A DNA stretch of 64,000 nt from Comamonas sp. NLF-1-9. GTDB lineage: Bacteria > Pseudomonadota > Gammaproteobacteria > Burkholderiales > Burkholderiaceae_C. Where the stretch lies: the NCBI RefSeq assembly GCF_019195435.1, contig NZ_CP078069.1, positions 496,001 to 560,000 of the forward strand, written 5' to 3'. Numbering within the stretch: the first letter of the stretch is position 1; every line of letters begins with the position of its first letter. Position numbers and translations under genes: made by a program. The notes below the pieces were generated by a model, which saw only the letters and a list, made by a program, of their open reading frames with translations, did not search any database and was not told where the DNA came from. Shown one piece after another: positions 9,321 to 18,313 of this stretch.

Positions 9321-9728
9321 ATGAAGACACAAGCCACGCTGGAGTTGTCCGACATCAAGCAGATCGCCGCCGCCGCCGAAGCCGAGGCGCTGCGCAACGG
9401 CTGGGCCGTGGCCATTGCGATTGCAGACGCCGGCGGACACCCGCTGTGGTTGCAACGCCTCGACGGCTGCGCGCCGATGGCCGCCTACGTGGCACCGGCC
9501 AAGGCGCGCTCGGCCGCGCTGGGGCGGCGCGAAACGAAGAATTTCGAGGAAATGATCAACAACGGCCGCACTTCCTTCCTCTCGGTGCCCGAACTCCAGG
9601 CCCTGATGGAGGGCGGCGTGCCCATCGTGAAGGACGGCCAATGCATAGGCGCCGTGGGAGTGAGCGGCGTCAAGTCGGTGCAGGACGCGCAGATTGCCCA
9701 GGCCGGTATCGCCGCCCTGGGTCTGTGA
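9321..9728 (+). CDS. GlcG/HbpS family protein (DUF336)
   Basis: 135 aa, the size of the small alpha/beta GlcG/HbpS fold. Typical features are the central VAIAIADAGGHPL strand-turn, the conserved Arg/Asp block in LQRLDG and the C-terminal GGVPIVKDGQCIGAVGVSG. Members bind heme or cobalamin-like ligands or accompany glycolate and diol metabolism; no such partner lies next to it, so its role is unassigned. It converges with exbD, 18 nt apart. It is preceded by a purine-rich AAAAAGAGAG. Confidence 0.88.
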   Translation: MKTQATLELSDIKQIAAAAEAEALRNGWAVAIAIADAGGHPLWLQRLDGCAPMAAYVAPAKARSAALGRRETKNFEEMINNGRTSFLSVPELQALMEGGVPIVKDGQCIGAVGVSGVKSVQDAQIAQAGIAALGL

Positions 9729-9746
9729 GAGGGCGGCGCCCGCTGT

Positions 9747-10157
9747 CTATTCGCTAGGGTCGGTGACGAAGCCGATCTTGCGCACGCCGGCGCGCTGCGC
9801 CGCCGACATCGCCTTGGCCACGCGCTCGTAGCGCACATCCTTGTCGCCGCGGATGTGCAGGTCGGGCTGCGGGTCCTTGGCCGCCTCTTGGCGCAGCCGA
9901 GCTTCGAGCTCGTCGTCGGCGATGTCGCTCTCGTTCCAGTGGTACTTGCCGTCGGCGGTGATCGTCAGGCGGATGGTCTCGGGCTGCACCACCTCCTTCT
10001 GACTGACGGCGCGCGGCAAGTCCACCGGCACCGCGTGCTTCATCACCGGAATGGTCACGATGAAGATGATCAGCAGCACCAGCGTGACGTCCACCAGCGG
10101 CGTCACGTTGATCTCGTTCATCACCTCGTCGCTGTCGTCCTGGGTTCCGAAGGCCAT
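9747..10157 (-). CDS. exbD: ExbD/TolR family energy-transducing protein
   Basis: 136 aa. A single N-terminal transmembrane helix (residues ~18-38) carries the conserved Asp in PLVDVTLVLL that takes part in proton-driven motion; the rest is a periplasmic domain. It works with ExbB and TonB to power TonB-dependent outer-membrane receptors. It is the last gene of tonB-exbB-exbD; only 4 nt separate it from exbB. Start ATG at 10157. Confidence 0.94.
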   Translation of the reverse strand: MAFGTQDDSDEVMNEINVTPLVDVTLVLLIIFIVTIPVMKHAVPVDLPRAVSQKEVVQPETIRLTITADGKYHWNESDIADDELEARLRQEAAKDPQPDLHIRGDKDVRYERVAKAMSAAQRAGVRKIGFVTDPSE

Positions 10158-10161
10158 GGCC

Positions 10162-10878
10162 TCACCCCTTTTTCATCGGCAGCACGTTGCTGGTTTCGCC
10201 CGGCAGGCTCACGCGCGCGCCGGTGACGAAATAGGCGTGCAGGTCGTGGGCAAAACTGGAGAGCTGGTTGAGGATGGACTTGTTGCCGCGCACCAGCGCG
10301 TTGTAGCCCAGCACCGCAGGGATGGCCACGGCCAGGCCCAGCGCCGTCATGATCAGCGCTTCGCCTATGGGCCCGGCCACCTTGTCTATGGTGGAGGCGC
10401 CGGTCGCGCTGATGGCCATCAGGGCGTGGTAGATGCCCCAGACCGTGCCGAACAGCCCGATGAAGGGCGAGGTCGAGCCAATGGAGGCGAGGATTGCCAG
10501 CCCCGACTGGATGCTCGCGGTGAACTCGTCGATGCAGTTGCGCAGGCAGCGCGTGAGCCAGTCGCTCACGTCCAGCGTGTCGTGCAGATGCGCCTGGGTG
10601 TTGCGGTGGTGGGCGGTCGCCTCGCGCGCCTCCAGCGCCAGGTAGAGAAAGGGGTTGCCCGGATTGCTGCCCAGCTTGGTCAGGCCGGCGGCGAAGTCCT
10701 CGCTGTGCCAGAAGTCGCGGGCGTTGCGCGCGTCGCGCTTGAAACGCACGATGTTCATCGCCTTAACCAGGATCACGATCCAGGTGAGCAGCGACATGAC
10801 GAGCAGGATCGCGGCGGTTGCGCGGGTGACGAAGTCGCCCTGTTCCCAGAGGTGCCAGAGGCCGAGTTGTGTTTCCAT
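10162..10878 (-). CDS. exbB: ExbB/MotA/TolQ family proton channel protein
   Basis: 238 aa with three predicted transmembrane helices: one near the N-terminus (residues ~17-37) and two in the C-terminal half around IASIGSTSPFIGLFGTVWGI and GEALIMTALGLAVAIPAVLGY, the signature of the family. It forms the proton channel of the TonB complex with ExbD. Gene order tonB-exbB-exbD, with 10 nt between tonB and exbB, indicates one transcript. Confidence 0.94.
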   Translation of the reverse strand: METQLGLWHLWEQGDFVTRATAAILLVMSLLTWIVILVKAMNIVRFKRDARNARDFWHSEDFAAGLTKLGSNPGNPFLYLALEAREATAHHRNTQAHLHDTLDVSDWLTRCLRNCIDEFTASIQSGLAILASIGSTSPFIGLFGTVWGIYHALMAISATGASTIDKVAGPIGEALIMTALGLAVAIPAVLGYNALVRGNKSILNQLSSFAHDLHAYFVTGARVSLPGETSNVLPMKKG

Positions 10879-10888
10879 GGTGGTGTTT

Positions 10889-11626
10889 CTAGTGGGTCAG
10901 GACAAAGTTGATCGGTTGCAGATGCCACATGGCTTCGGCCACGCCGTCGCGCGTGCCGGGCACGAAGCGCCAGCGCAGCACGGTCTTGACCGCCGCCTGG
11001 TCCAGGCGCTCGTAGCCGCTTGACTCCTTGACCTCCACCTTTTGCGGCAGGCCGTCGGCGCCGATGAGCACGCGCAGCACCACCAGCCCCTGCTCGTTCA
11101 GGCGGCGGCTGATCGCCGGATACTGCGGCGGCGGGTTGTTCAGGTAGCTGGCGTTGCTCGACGGCGCAACCACCGCGGGCGGCGCCGGCGGGGCAGGGGG
11201 CGCGGGTGGCGGCGGGGCCACGGGCGCGAGCAGGGGCGGCGCCGGAGGCTGGGGTTCGATCACGCCCACGGGCGCGTCCGCCGCCGGCTCAGGGTCGGCG
11301 ATCGCCAGCGGCATGGGCGCGGGCCTGGGCGGCGCGGCCTTGGGTTTGGGCGGGCTGGGCGCATGGCGCACCGGGGGCGGCGGCGGGGCGGGTGCGGGTT
11401 TGGGCGGTTCAGGCGGTGGTGGCGGCGGCGGAGGCTGCGGCGCCGGGGCAGGTGGCGTGATGAATTCGCTGAGCACTTCAACCGGCACGACGATTTGCAC
11501 CGCCTGACGCAGCAAGCCGGTCTGCAACGCCCAGATGGCCAGCGCGTGCGCCGCCAGCACCGAGCCGACGACGGCCACCGTGCGGCTGCTGGCGCGCGGA
11601 CGTGCGTAATGCTCGAAGTGGCTCAT
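10889..11626 (-). CDS. tonB: TonB energy transducer
   Basis: 245 aa. One N-terminal membrane anchor (residues ~15-35), then a long Pro-rich periplasmic linker (residues ~55-150) and a C-terminal TonB domain (YPAISRRLNEQGLVVLRVLIGADG, then the end of a beta sheet). It transmits proton-motive force from ExbBD to outer-membrane receptors for iron complexes. Just upstream are a dispersed repeat and the bfd gene with a Fur-like promoter; together these suggest an iron-regulated locus. Confidence 0.95.
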   Translation of the reverse strand: MSHFEHYARPRASSRTVAVVGSVLAAHALAIWALQTGLLRQAVQIVVPVEVLSEFITPPAPAPQPPPPPPPPEPPKPAPAPPPPPVRHAPSPPKPKAAPPRPAPMPLAIADPEPAADAPVGVIEPQPPAPPLLAPVAPPPPAPPAPPAPPAVVAPSSNASYLNNPPPQYPAISRRLNEQGLVVLRVLIGADGLPQKVEVKESSGYERLDQAAVKTVLRWRFVPGTRDGVAEAMWHLQPINFVLTH

Positions 11627-11631
11627 TGATG

Positions 11632-11690
11632 AAAAAGATAGCTTCTACCGCTTGCCCAGCAAGGGTTAGAAGCAGATTTGATGCAGAATT
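11632..11690. repeat. dispersed palindromic repeat, copy 2 (bfd-tonB gap)
   Basis: GATAGCTTCTACCGCTTG, then CCCAGCAAGGGTTAGAAGC and ATTTGATGC; forward orientation. It fills almost the whole 77-bp space between bfd and tonB. Confidence 0.7.
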
Positions 11691-11703
11691 TTGCGACGGC
11701 CCG

Positions 11704-11931
11704 TCAGCGCGTCGCCTGCGGCTTCAGGGCGGCGTCTTGCAGCGTATTGTGCAGCGCCGCAATCGGCTGGGCGCTGTCGCACTGGGCGGCCAGCTCGCGC
11801 GCCGTCTGCTCGCAGCAGCCGCATTGCGTGGCGACGCCGAGCTCCAACTGGATCTCGTCAAAGCTCAGACCGGCCCGCGCATGGCGGGCAATCTCACGGT
11901 CGGAAATACGATGGCAGACACAAACGATCAT
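11704..11931 (-). CDS. bfd: bacterioferritin-associated ferredoxin Bfd
   Basis: 75 aa [2Fe-2S] protein with the family pattern: CVC near the N-terminus (C4, C6) and CGCC (about residues 39-42). In the known family Bfd reduces bacterioferritin to release stored iron. The ATG at 11931 was chosen because the domain begins there (MIVCVCHR); a longer open frame upstream reads through the promoter. It lies upstream of tonB-exbB-exbD on the same strand, and a Fur-like operator overlaps its promoter. Confidence 0.92.
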   Translation of the reverse strand: MIVCVCHRISDREIARHARAGLSFDEIQLELGVATQCGCCEQTARELAAQCDSAQPIAALHNTLQDAALKPQATR

Positions 11932-11962
11932 GGCGGCAACGGCAAAAGCCCTGTGGGACGCA

Positions 11963-11990
11963 AGTATAAATGAGAATTCGTCGCATTCAA
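11963..11990 (-). promoter_or_regulatory. sigma-70 promoter overlapped by a Fur-box-like palindrome
   Basis: On the minus strand TTGAAT (11990-11985), a 16-nt spacer and TATACT (11968-11963) form a good promoter for bfd. Within it, 11969-11987 contains AATGAGAAT and, after TCG, TCGCATT, close to the Fur-box pattern AATGATAATNNNTCTCATT. Iron repression of bfd and perhaps tonB is inferred. Confidence 0.65.
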
Positions 11991-12006
11991 TAAAATTCCC
12001 GAGACA

Positions 12007-12030
12007 CAAAAAAACCGGCTCGCGCCGGTC
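12007..12030 (-). terminator. Rho-independent terminator after the SWIB gene
   Basis: Stem ACCGGC/GCCGGT (12014-12019 with 12024-12029), loop TCGC, and seven T on the minus strand. It lies 23 nt after the stop of the SWIB-domain gene. Confidence 0.85.
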
Positions 12031-12052
12031 TTTGTCAGAGGCTTGCCGCCGC

Positions 12053-12340
12053 TCAGCTCACGTGCTTGCCGATCAGGCCGGCGAGCTCGAACATCGAAAC
12101 CTGCGGTTTGCCGAACAAGACCTTGAGCTTGGCGTCGGCGTTGATCATGCGCTTGTTCTTCGCGTCCTGCAGCTTGTGGGCCTTGATGTAGACCCACAAC
12201 TGCTTGACGATTTCGGTGCGCGGCAGCGGCTTGTTGCCGATCACGGCAGCCAGCGCGGCGTCGGGGGTGAGCGGCTTCATGAAAGCGGCGTTGGGAGTGC
12301 GCTTCTTGGCGGCGGGAGCCTTCTTGCTTGCGGTTGCCAT
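12053..12340 (-). CDS. SWIB/MDM2 domain protein
   Basis: 95 aa. A short basic N-terminal stretch (SKKAPAAKKR) precedes a SWIB domain that covers the rest (MKPLTPDAALAAVIG...GLIGKHVS, with the conserved LWVYIKAHKLQD and DAKLKVLFG). SWIB domains are found in chromatin remodellers and in stand-alone proteins of bacteria such as chlamydiae and many Burkholderiales. A DNA- or protein-binding role is assumed; the function is unknown. Followed by a strong terminator, so probably monocistronic. Confidence 0.9.
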   Translation of the reverse strand: MATASKKAPAAKKRTPNAAFMKPLTPDAALAAVIGNKPLPRTEIVKQLWVYIKAHKLQDAKNKRMINADAKLKVLFGKPQVSMFELAGLIGKHVS

Positions 12341-12533
12341 GTGTCGGTAGTCCTTGTCTTGTCCATGAGAAAGCCAGTGCTTGGCAGCGACTGAACCGGG
12401 CACGGATACTAGCGGGAAATGCCCGCTTGCCAAGTCGGCAGGCCACTTTTTGTGCTCCCGCGGCCCCCGGGTGCGGCGCAGGGGCAACAGCCGGGGCAAA
12501 ATGCGCCGGTTTGCACTTGACCGAACTGCTGCC

Positions 12534-13052
12534 ATGACTGCCGCCACCACCACGCCCGCAAGCCCCGCCACCTGCGATCTCTGCGACGCCCGCCGGGACG
12601 ACGCCAGTGGCGCGTTTCGCGTGCTGGCGCCGGTGTTTCGGCACTTCGGCGCGCGCGGCGCCTTCCACGGCCGGGTGGCCACGATCAAGTGTTTCGAGGA
12701 CAACTCCCTGGTGCGCGAGGCGGTGCAGCGCCCGGGCGAGGGCCGGGTGCTGGTGGTGGACGGCGGCGCCTCGCTGCGCCGGGCGCTGGTGGGCGGCAAC
12801 CTGGCGGCCGCTGCCGCGCGCAACGGCTGGGCCGGCATCGTGGTGGACGGCTGCGTGCGCGACGTGGCCGAACTCGACGCACTGGCGCTTGGCATCCGGG
12901 CGCTCGCGCTCGTGCCCATGGCCACGGACAAGCGCGGCGCGGGCGAGGCCGACGTGCCGGTGCAGATCCAGGGCACCTGGGTGCGCCCGGGCGATTGGCT
13001 TTATGCCGACGCCGACGGCATGGTCGTCAGCGAGCGGGCGATGCACGCCTGA
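12534..13052 (+). CDS. rraA: RraA-like protein (RNase E regulator / HMG-type aldolase fold)
   Basis: 172 aa, size and motifs of the RraA family: [23 protein letters not shown], then [16 protein letters not shown] and the C-terminal [16 protein letters not shown]. The VDGCVRD block carries the Arg-Asp pair used for metal and substrate in the 4-hydroxy-4-methyl-2-oxoglutarate aldolases of the same fold. Members either inhibit RNase E or act as class II aldolases; sequence alone does not separate the two. Its last 26 nt overlap the end of the convergent transporter gene. Confidence 0.85.
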   Translation: MTAATTTPASPATCDLCDARRDDASGAFRVLAPVFRHFGARGAFHGRVATIKCFEDNSLVREAVQRPGEGRVLVVDGGASLRRALVGGNLAAAAARNGWAGIVVDGCVRDVAELDALALGIRALALVPMATDKRGAGEADVPVQIQGTWVRPGDWLYADADGMVVSERAMHA

Positions 13053-13968
13053 GCCGCGGCAGGCGCGCCGTGGCCAGCACCACGCTGGCCAGCGCCAACG
13101 CAAACGCAAGCCACTGCAGCGGCCCCATGGCTTCGCCCAGCGCAAGCACGCCGACCAGGGCCGCGCTCAAGGGCAGGAAGGTGGTGAAGACGCCGGCCTG
13201 CGAGGCGGGCACCGTGGACAGGCCCGTCATCCACAGCCACACGCTCCACACGCAGGCGGCCAGCGCGTAGAACAGCAACAGCAGCCAGTTCGGCCACGAC
13301 ACCGCCGAAAAATCGAACTGCCAGGCCAGCCACAGGCCTGCGGGCGTGGCCAGCACGAAGCCCCAGAGGTTCATCAGCGCCGAGATGCGCCGCGGCCCGA
13401 GCGAAGCGGTCAGGCGCTTGCCTATCACCGAATAGGCCGCCTCGCAACATGAGGCGCCCAGCAGCAGCATGCCGCCAAGCCAGCGCGCCCCCGTGCCCGG
13501 CGTGCCGCTGAGCTCTGCAGGCGGCGCAGCCGTCGGCTTGCCGAGCGCAAACAGCGCGATGCCGGCCGCCGCCAGCGCAATCGCCAGCCAGGTGCGCGCG
13601 GCGATGCGCTCGCCGAGGAAGAAACGGCTCAGCAGCGCGACCCAGGCGGGGATGGAGGCCATGATGACGCCGGCGGTGCTCGCACTCGTCAGGCTCACGC
13701 CATAAATCATCAACACGGTGAACAGGAAATTGCCCAGCAGCGCGTTCAGGAACAGCAGGCCCTTGGCGTGCATGCCCAGCGCCGGCTCGTCCGCTGGCTT
13801 GCGCAGCCAGCCGAGCATGGCAAGCGCCCCCAGGCCAAAGCGCAGCCAGGCCAGCAGCATCACCGGAAACACCAGCGCCAGCGGCTTGGACAGCGCCACG
13901 TAGGTGCCGACGAGCGACATGCTCAGCGCCAGGCAGGCCAGGGCAGCGGGGCGCGAGAGCGGTCTCAT
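13027..13968 (-). CDS. EamA/DMT-superfamily transporter
   Basis: 313 aa with ten predicted transmembrane helices made of two EamA repeats (first half ending near ALGKPTAAP, second starting at GARWLGGML), the usual DMT exporter architecture. It probably exports an amino acid or other small metabolite; substrate unknown. Start ATG at 13968 overlaps the mnmC stop by 4 nt, indicating translational coupling. The 3' end overlaps rraA by 26 nt tail to tail. Confidence 0.88.
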   Translation of the reverse strand: MRPLSRPAALACLALSMSLVGTYVALSKPLALVFPVMLLAWLRFGLGALAMLGWLRKPADEPALGMHAKGLLFLNALLGNFLFTVLMIYGVSLTSASTAGVIMASIPAWVALLSRFFLGERIAARTWLAIALAAAGIALFALGKPTAAPPAELSGTPGTGARWLGGMLLLGASCCEAAYSVIGKRLTASLGPRRISALMNLWGFVLATPAGLWLAWQFDFSAVSWPNWLLLLFYALAACVWSVWLWMTGLSTVPASQAGVFTTFLPLSAALVGVLALGEAMGPLQWLAFALALASVVLATARLPRLRRASPAR

Positions 13969-15899
13969 GCGTCGGTGTAGGCGCAAGCCGGTTGCGTCGC
14001 TGGCGCAAAGCGTTCGGACATCAGCGCGCGCGCCAGCGCCGCATCCAGCGGCAGCGGCTCGCCATGCAGCCGAGCGGCGAGCAGTTCTGCGCACAGGCTG
14101 GCCAGCGTCGCGCCGCGCGCGCCCAGGCCGGTGCACAGCCACAGCCCGGGCTGGCGCGCCGCATCCAGCGGGCCAACAAGCGGCAGATGGTCGGGCAGGC
14201 CGCAGCGCACGCCGGACCAAAAACTCAGGGTGGCGCCGCCATCCAAAAAGCGCGGCGCGAGCGCCGGCGCCAGCCCCGGCAACAGCAGCGACAGCTTGGC
14301 GAAATTGGCTTCGTGCCCCGCCGCGATTTCGGCCGGCGTGAGCGGCAGGCGCTCCTGGCCGCGCTCGAAGGTCGAGCCGCAGACCCAATAGGGCGCCGCG
14401 TTGCCCACCGGCCCGGGAATCAGCATGCCGTGGCCATTGACCGGCTGGCTCGGCCAGGGCGTGTCGCCATCGGCGCGCGTGCGCGGCCCCAGGCTGCACA
14501 TGCCGCGCACCGGCTGCAGCGGCAGGGCAGCGGCTGCCGGGCTCAGCGCGCCGCTGGCCGCGCCGGCGCACACCACCAGCAGATCCGCCTCGTCCAGCAG
14601 CCGGCCGCGGGCGTCCAGCAGGCGCCAGCGCGTGCCCGGCCCGCCGGCGGCTTCGATGCGCGCGACGTCGGAGTGCGTGCGCAGCGCCACGCCTGGCTGC
14701 GCCAGCAGCCGCTCGATCAGCGCCTGCGGGCGCAGCCAGCCTGCGCCGGAATGCCAGAGCGCGCTGGCCGGCGCCGCCAGCGTGGTCTGCGCGCATTGCG
14801 CGGCGTCGGCCGGAACGCTCCAGTGGCGCCACTCGGGGCTGTCGCCCGGCAGGCCGGCGCTCTCGCCCACCCGGTGTTCGAGCACGCCGTCCAGCGCCCA
14901 GTCTCTGCCTTGCAGGTCGCCCGCATGCTGCTGCAGCGCCAGCCGCAGCGCACGCAGTCCGGCGCGCGACAGGCGCGAGATCAGGCTGTCGTCGGGTGAG
15001 GCATGGGGCGCGGCGATGGCGGCGGGCACGCCCGACGCACCGCTGGCCGCGCCGGCGCCGCGCTCGTGCACCGTCACGCGCCAGCCTCTGCGCGCCAGGC
15101 TGTTGGCCACGGCGGCGCCGGCCAGGCCGGCGCCGACCACGGCGCAGCGGCGCCCGGGCGGCAGCGTGGCGGCGGGCAGCGCGGCGCGAACCGGGTGTGG
15201 TTGCCAGGGCGGCTCGTAGCTGCCCCTGAGGTTCTCGCGCTTGGGCGCGACGCCGGCGGTGGTGTGCAGCGCAAAGCCGCAGCGCGCCAGCGTCTCGCGC
15301 ACGCTGCGCGCGGTGCACCAGGTAGCAATGCGCGCGCCGCGCCGGCAGCTGCGCGCCACTGCCTTGAGCGTGTGCTCGCTCCACATCTGCGGGTTCAGGC
15401 GCGGTGCAAAGCCGTCCAGGTACACGCAGTCGGCCTGCAGCCGCTGCGCGCGCAGCATGCGCTGCACGTCGCCCACAAGAATGGTGAGCAACACCCGCCC
15501 GTGCTCGAAGACCAGGCGGTGCACGCCCGGCGTCATGCCCTGGTATTGCGCCGCCAGCTCGGCCGCGAGCGCCTGCAGCGCGGGCTCGGGCGGGGCGGCG
15601 CGCAGCAACGCCTCGGGGCCCACGGGCCAGGCCTCGCAGGAGCTGAAATGCAGCAGCCGCGGGCGCGCCGGGTCCTTGCGCCAGGCGTCCCAGGTGACGA
15701 GGAAGTTCAGCCCCAGCCCGAAGCCGGTTTCAAGCACGTGCCACTGCGCGCGGCCGGCCCAGGCCTGCGGCAGTTCGCAGCCCGCCAGGAACGTGCCGCG
15801 CGCCTGCGGCAGGCCGTGGCCGGCGCGGCTGTGGTAGCGGTCGCCAAAGCGCGCGCTGGCGGGCGTGCCGTCGTCAAGCCAGAGCAGGGGTTCGGCCAT
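13965..15899 (-). CDS. mnmC: bifunctional tRNA wobble-uridine modification protein MnmC
   Basis: 644 aa with two domains. The N-terminal ~245 residues are the MnmD methyltransferase (LETGFGLGLNFLVTWDAW for SAM, VYLDGFAPRLNPQMWS as catalytic block). The C-terminal ~390 residues are the FAD-dependent oxidoreductase, beginning with the dinucleotide-binding GAGLAGAAVA. It completes mnm5s2U at position 34 of some tRNAs by oxidative removal of carboxymethyl and then methylation. Start ATG at 15899. The downstream DMT transporter overlaps by 4 nt. Confidence 0.94.
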   Translation of the reverse strand: MAEPLLWLDDGTPASARFGDRYHSRAGHGLPQARGTFLAGCELPQAWAGRAQWHVLETGFGLGLNFLVTWDAWRKDPARPRLLHFSSCEAWPVGPEALLRAAPPEPALQALAAELAAQYQGMTPGVHRLVFEHGRVLLTILVGDVQRMLRAQRLQADCVYLDGFAPRLNPQMWSEHTLKAVARSCRRGARIATWCTARSVRETLARCGFALHTTAGVAPKRENLRGSYEPPWQPHPVRAALPAATLPPGRRCAVVGAGLAGAAVANSLARRGWRVTVHERGAGAASGASGVPAAIAAPHASPDDSLISRLSRAGLRALRLALQQHAGDLQGRDWALDGVLEHRVGESAGLPGDSPEWRHWSVPADAAQCAQTTLAAPASALWHSGAGWLRPQALIERLLAQPGVALRTHSDVARIEAAGGPGTRWRLLDARGRLLDEADLLVVCAGAASGALSPAAAALPLQPVRGMCSLGPRTRADGDTPWPSQPVNGHGMLIPGPVGNAAPYWVCGSTFERGQERLPLTPAEIAAGHEANFAKLSLLLPGLAPALAPRFLDGGATLSFWSGVRCGLPDHLPLVGPLDAARQPGLWLCTGLGARGATLASLCAELLAARLHGEPLPLDAALARALMSERFAPATQPACAYTDA

Positions 15900-15907
15900 G
15901 GCCGGCT

Positions 15908-16915
15908 TCAGCGGCGCATTTGCAGCGCGCCGGGGTTGACGACATTGGTGGGCGTGCCCTTGATGTAGTTGACCACGTTGTCGAAGGCCGCCCCGAAGTA
16001 CAGCTCGTAATTGTCCTGCTCGACATAGCCGATGTGCGGCGTGCAGATGCAGTTTTCCAGGCGCAGCAGCGCATGGCCCTGCAGGATGGGTTCGCTCTCG
16101 AACACGTCGATCGCCGCCATGCCGGGGCGCCCGCGGTTGAGCGCGGCGATCAATGCGTCGGGCTGCAGCAGCTCGGCGCGCGCGGTGTTCACCAGTACGG
16201 CGGTGGGCTTCATCAGCGACAGGTCTTCCAGCGTGATCTGGTGCATGGTCTCGGGCGTGAGCCGCAGGTGCAGGGAGACCACGTCGCACTGCTCGAAGAA
16301 CTCGGCGCGCGTGCCCGCCGCCTGGTAGCCATCGGCCAGGGCGCGGGTGCGCGAGGCCTCGCTGCCCCAGACGCGCACATTCATGCCAAAGGCGCGCCCG
16401 TAGCCCGCCACGATCTGGCCGATCCGGCCATAGCCCCAGATCCCCAGGGTGCGCCCGCGCAGCACCTGGCCGAGCGCGAAGTTGGGCGGCATCGACGCCG
16501 AGCGCAACCCGGCCTGCTGCCACGCGCCGTGCTTGAGGTTGGCGATGTAGTGCGGCAGGCGGCGCATGGCCGCCATCAGCAGCGCCCAGGTCAGCTCTGC
16601 CGGCGCAACCGGAGAGCTGCTGCCCTCGGCTACCGCAATGCCGCGCTCGGTGCAGGCGGCCAGGTCGATGTGCGGGCCGACGCGGCCGGTCTGGGCGATG
16701 AACTTGAGCCGAGGCAGTTTTTCGATCAGCTGGCGGCTGATGTGGGTGCGCTCGCGTATCAGCACGATGACCTCGGCATCGCGCAGGCGCACGGACAACT
16801 GGCCCAGGCCCTTGACGGTATTGGTGTACACCTTGGCCGAATGGTGGGCCAGGCGTTCGGCGCAGCGCAGCTTGCGCACGGTGTCCTGGTAATCATCCAG
16901 GATGACGATATTCAT
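15908..16915 (-). CDS. D-2-hydroxyacid dehydrogenase family protein
   Basis: 335 aa NAD(P)-dependent oxidoreductase. The nucleotide-binding motif is GIWGYGRIGQIVAGYG near residue 160. The catalytic trio of the family is present: Arg in VNTARAELL, Glu in FESEPI and His in TPHIGYVE. It resembles D-3-phosphoglycerate dehydrogenase-like proteins but lacks the serA regulatory domains, so the substrate is open. ATG at 16915 was preferred over a TTG three codons upstream. The mnmC start lies 9 nt downstream of its stop. Confidence 0.88.
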   Translation of the reverse strand: MNIVILDDYQDTVRKLRCAERLAHHSAKVYTNTVKGLGQLSVRLRDAEVIVLIRERTHISRQLIEKLPRLKFIAQTGRVGPHIDLAACTERGIAVAEGSSSPVAPAELTWALLMAAMRRLPHYIANLKHGAWQQAGLRSASMPPNFALGQVLRGRTLGIWGYGRIGQIVAGYGRAFGMNVRVWGSEASRTRALADGYQAAGTRAEFFEQCDVVSLHLRLTPETMHQITLEDLSLMKPTAVLVNTARAELLQPDALIAALNRGRPGMAAIDVFESEPILQGHALLRLENCICTPHIGYVEQDNYELYFGAAFDNVVNYIKGTPTNVVNPGALQMRR

Positions 16916-17049
16916 GTCGGGCAAAGAATCAACGACGGCAAAACAGCCCGCGCTCGCGCCAGCGGCGAGCGGCGGGGAAAATTCAAAAAGCCGCTCGATT
17001 GTCGTTGATGCGCATCGGCCCGCCCCGCCTTGCCGTAAGCTCTGGCGTC

Positions 17050-17811
17050 ATGGCGGTCACCGATTTTTCACCCCCTTACGCCCCGGCCACGGCGCTTGCG
17101 CGCCGTTTGCGTGAACGCGGCTATGCGGTGCTTGCGCCTTGCGACGTCGCCCGCTGGCTGCATCTGCCCCTGGCCGATCTGGCGGCGCTGCAGCCCGACT
17201 GGGACGATCTGCCGCCCGACGACTACCTCAAGGACGCGGGGCGCTACCGGCGCCGGCGCCATTCCTGCTTCGTGGTGCAGGGAGGCCTGAGCATGCAGGT
17301 GCCGCACCGCGCCCACTGGCAGCCGGTCGAATACAACGCGCTGCATGGCGGCATGCTGCGCTGGTTTGCACCCATGCTCGACGCAAGCGTGGCGCTGACG
17401 CAGTGGCACAGGCTGCTGCAGGCGCTGGCCGCGCTGGCGCAAAAAGCCTTGTTGCCGCCCCACGCGCCGCCCGCGCGCTGGTGCGTGGAAGCGCACCAGT
17501 TTCGCATCGACACCGCCGGCGGCCTTGGTCGCCCCACGCCCGAGGGCGCGCACCGCGACGGCGTGGATCTGGTGGCCGTCTTTCTGGTGGCGCGCGAGCG
17601 CATCAAGGGCGGGGAGACGCGCATCTTCGAGGCACAGGGCCCCGCAGGCCAGCGCTTCACGCTGAGCGAGCCCTGGTCGGTGCTGCTGCTCGACGATGCG
17701 CGCATGATTCACGAAACCACGCCGATTCAGCCCACGGGCGATTTCGGCTGGCGCGACACCCTGGTGCTGACCTGCCGGCGCGGGCATTTCCTGGGTGAGG
17801 ATGGTCAATAA
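17050..17811 (+). CDS. 2-oxoglutarate-Fe(II)-dependent dioxygenase family protein
   Basis: 253 aa, double-stranded beta-helix oxygenase. The iron ligands are readable as H-x-D in EGAHRDGVDLVAV and a distal His in MIHETTPI; Arg in GWRDTLVLTC probably binds 2-oxoglutarate. This arrangement matches the small 2OG-Fe dioxygenase family that includes L-isoleucine hydroxylase; the substrate here is unknown. The ATG at 17050 begins the domain; an upstream ATG at 17008 is possible. Divergent from the hydroxyacid dehydrogenase. Confidence 0.82.
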   Translation: MAVTDFSPPYAPATALARRLRERGYAVLAPCDVARWLHLPLADLAALQPDWDDLPPDDYLKDAGRYRRRRHSCFVVQGGLSMQVPHRAHWQPVEYNALHGGMLRWFAPMLDASVALTQWHRLLQALAALAQKALLPPHAPPARWCVEAHQFRIDTAGGLGRPTPEGAHRDGVDLVAVFLVARERIKGGETRIFEAQGPAGQRFTLSEPWSVLLLDDARMIHETTPIQPTGDFGWRDTLVLTCRRGHFLGEDGQ

Positions 17812-17858
17812 TCATCGAGCGCAACGACTACGGCCGCTGGCCGCGAAAGGAGCATCCC

Positions 17859-18299
17859 ATGTTCAAGCACATTCTGGTTCCGGTCGATGGTTCCGACACC
17901 TCGATGAACGCGGTCGCCCGCGCCGCGGCTCTGGCCCAGGCCTTCGCCAGCGAAGTGACCCTGCTGTACGTGATCGATCCCTATCCGTTTACCGGGGTCG
18001 GCGCAGACTTTGCCTACGGCCAGGCGCAATACCTGACCGCCGCCAACGCCGAAGCCAATGCCGCGCTGGACGCGGCGCGCGCGCTGGTGGAAAAGTCCGG
18101 GGTGGCGCAGGTCAATACCGTGGTCGGTGAAGGCCACACGGTGCACGACGGGGTGCTCAACACCTGCAAGAGTACCGGCGCCGACCTGGTGGTGATGGGC
18201 TCGCACGGCCGCCGCGGGCTGGAAAAACTGGTGCTGGGCAGCGTCACCCAGCGCGTGCTGGGCGTCGTGCGGGTGCCGGTGCTGGTGGTGCACGACTGA
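17859..18299 (+). CDS. universal stress protein UspA family
   Basis: 146 aa single Usp domain. It has the N-terminal HILVPVDGSDTS and the C-terminal ATP-binding pattern G-x2-G-x9-G-(S/T) in GSHGRRGLEKLVLGSVT. Such proteins accumulate in stress or growth arrest and some bind ATP. The Shine-Dalgarno is GAAAGGAG, 7 nt before the ATG. Stands alone, 47 nt after the dioxygenase gene. Confidence 0.93.
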   Translation: MFKHILVPVDGSDTSMNAVARAAALAQAFASEVTLLYVIDPYPFTGVGADFAYGQAQYLTAANAEANAALDAARALVEKSGVAQVNTVVGEGHTVHDGVLNTCKSTGADLVVMGSHGRRGLEKLVLGSVTQRVLGVVRVPVLVVHD

Positions 18300-18313
18300 A
18301 GCGCGCTAGCGCT

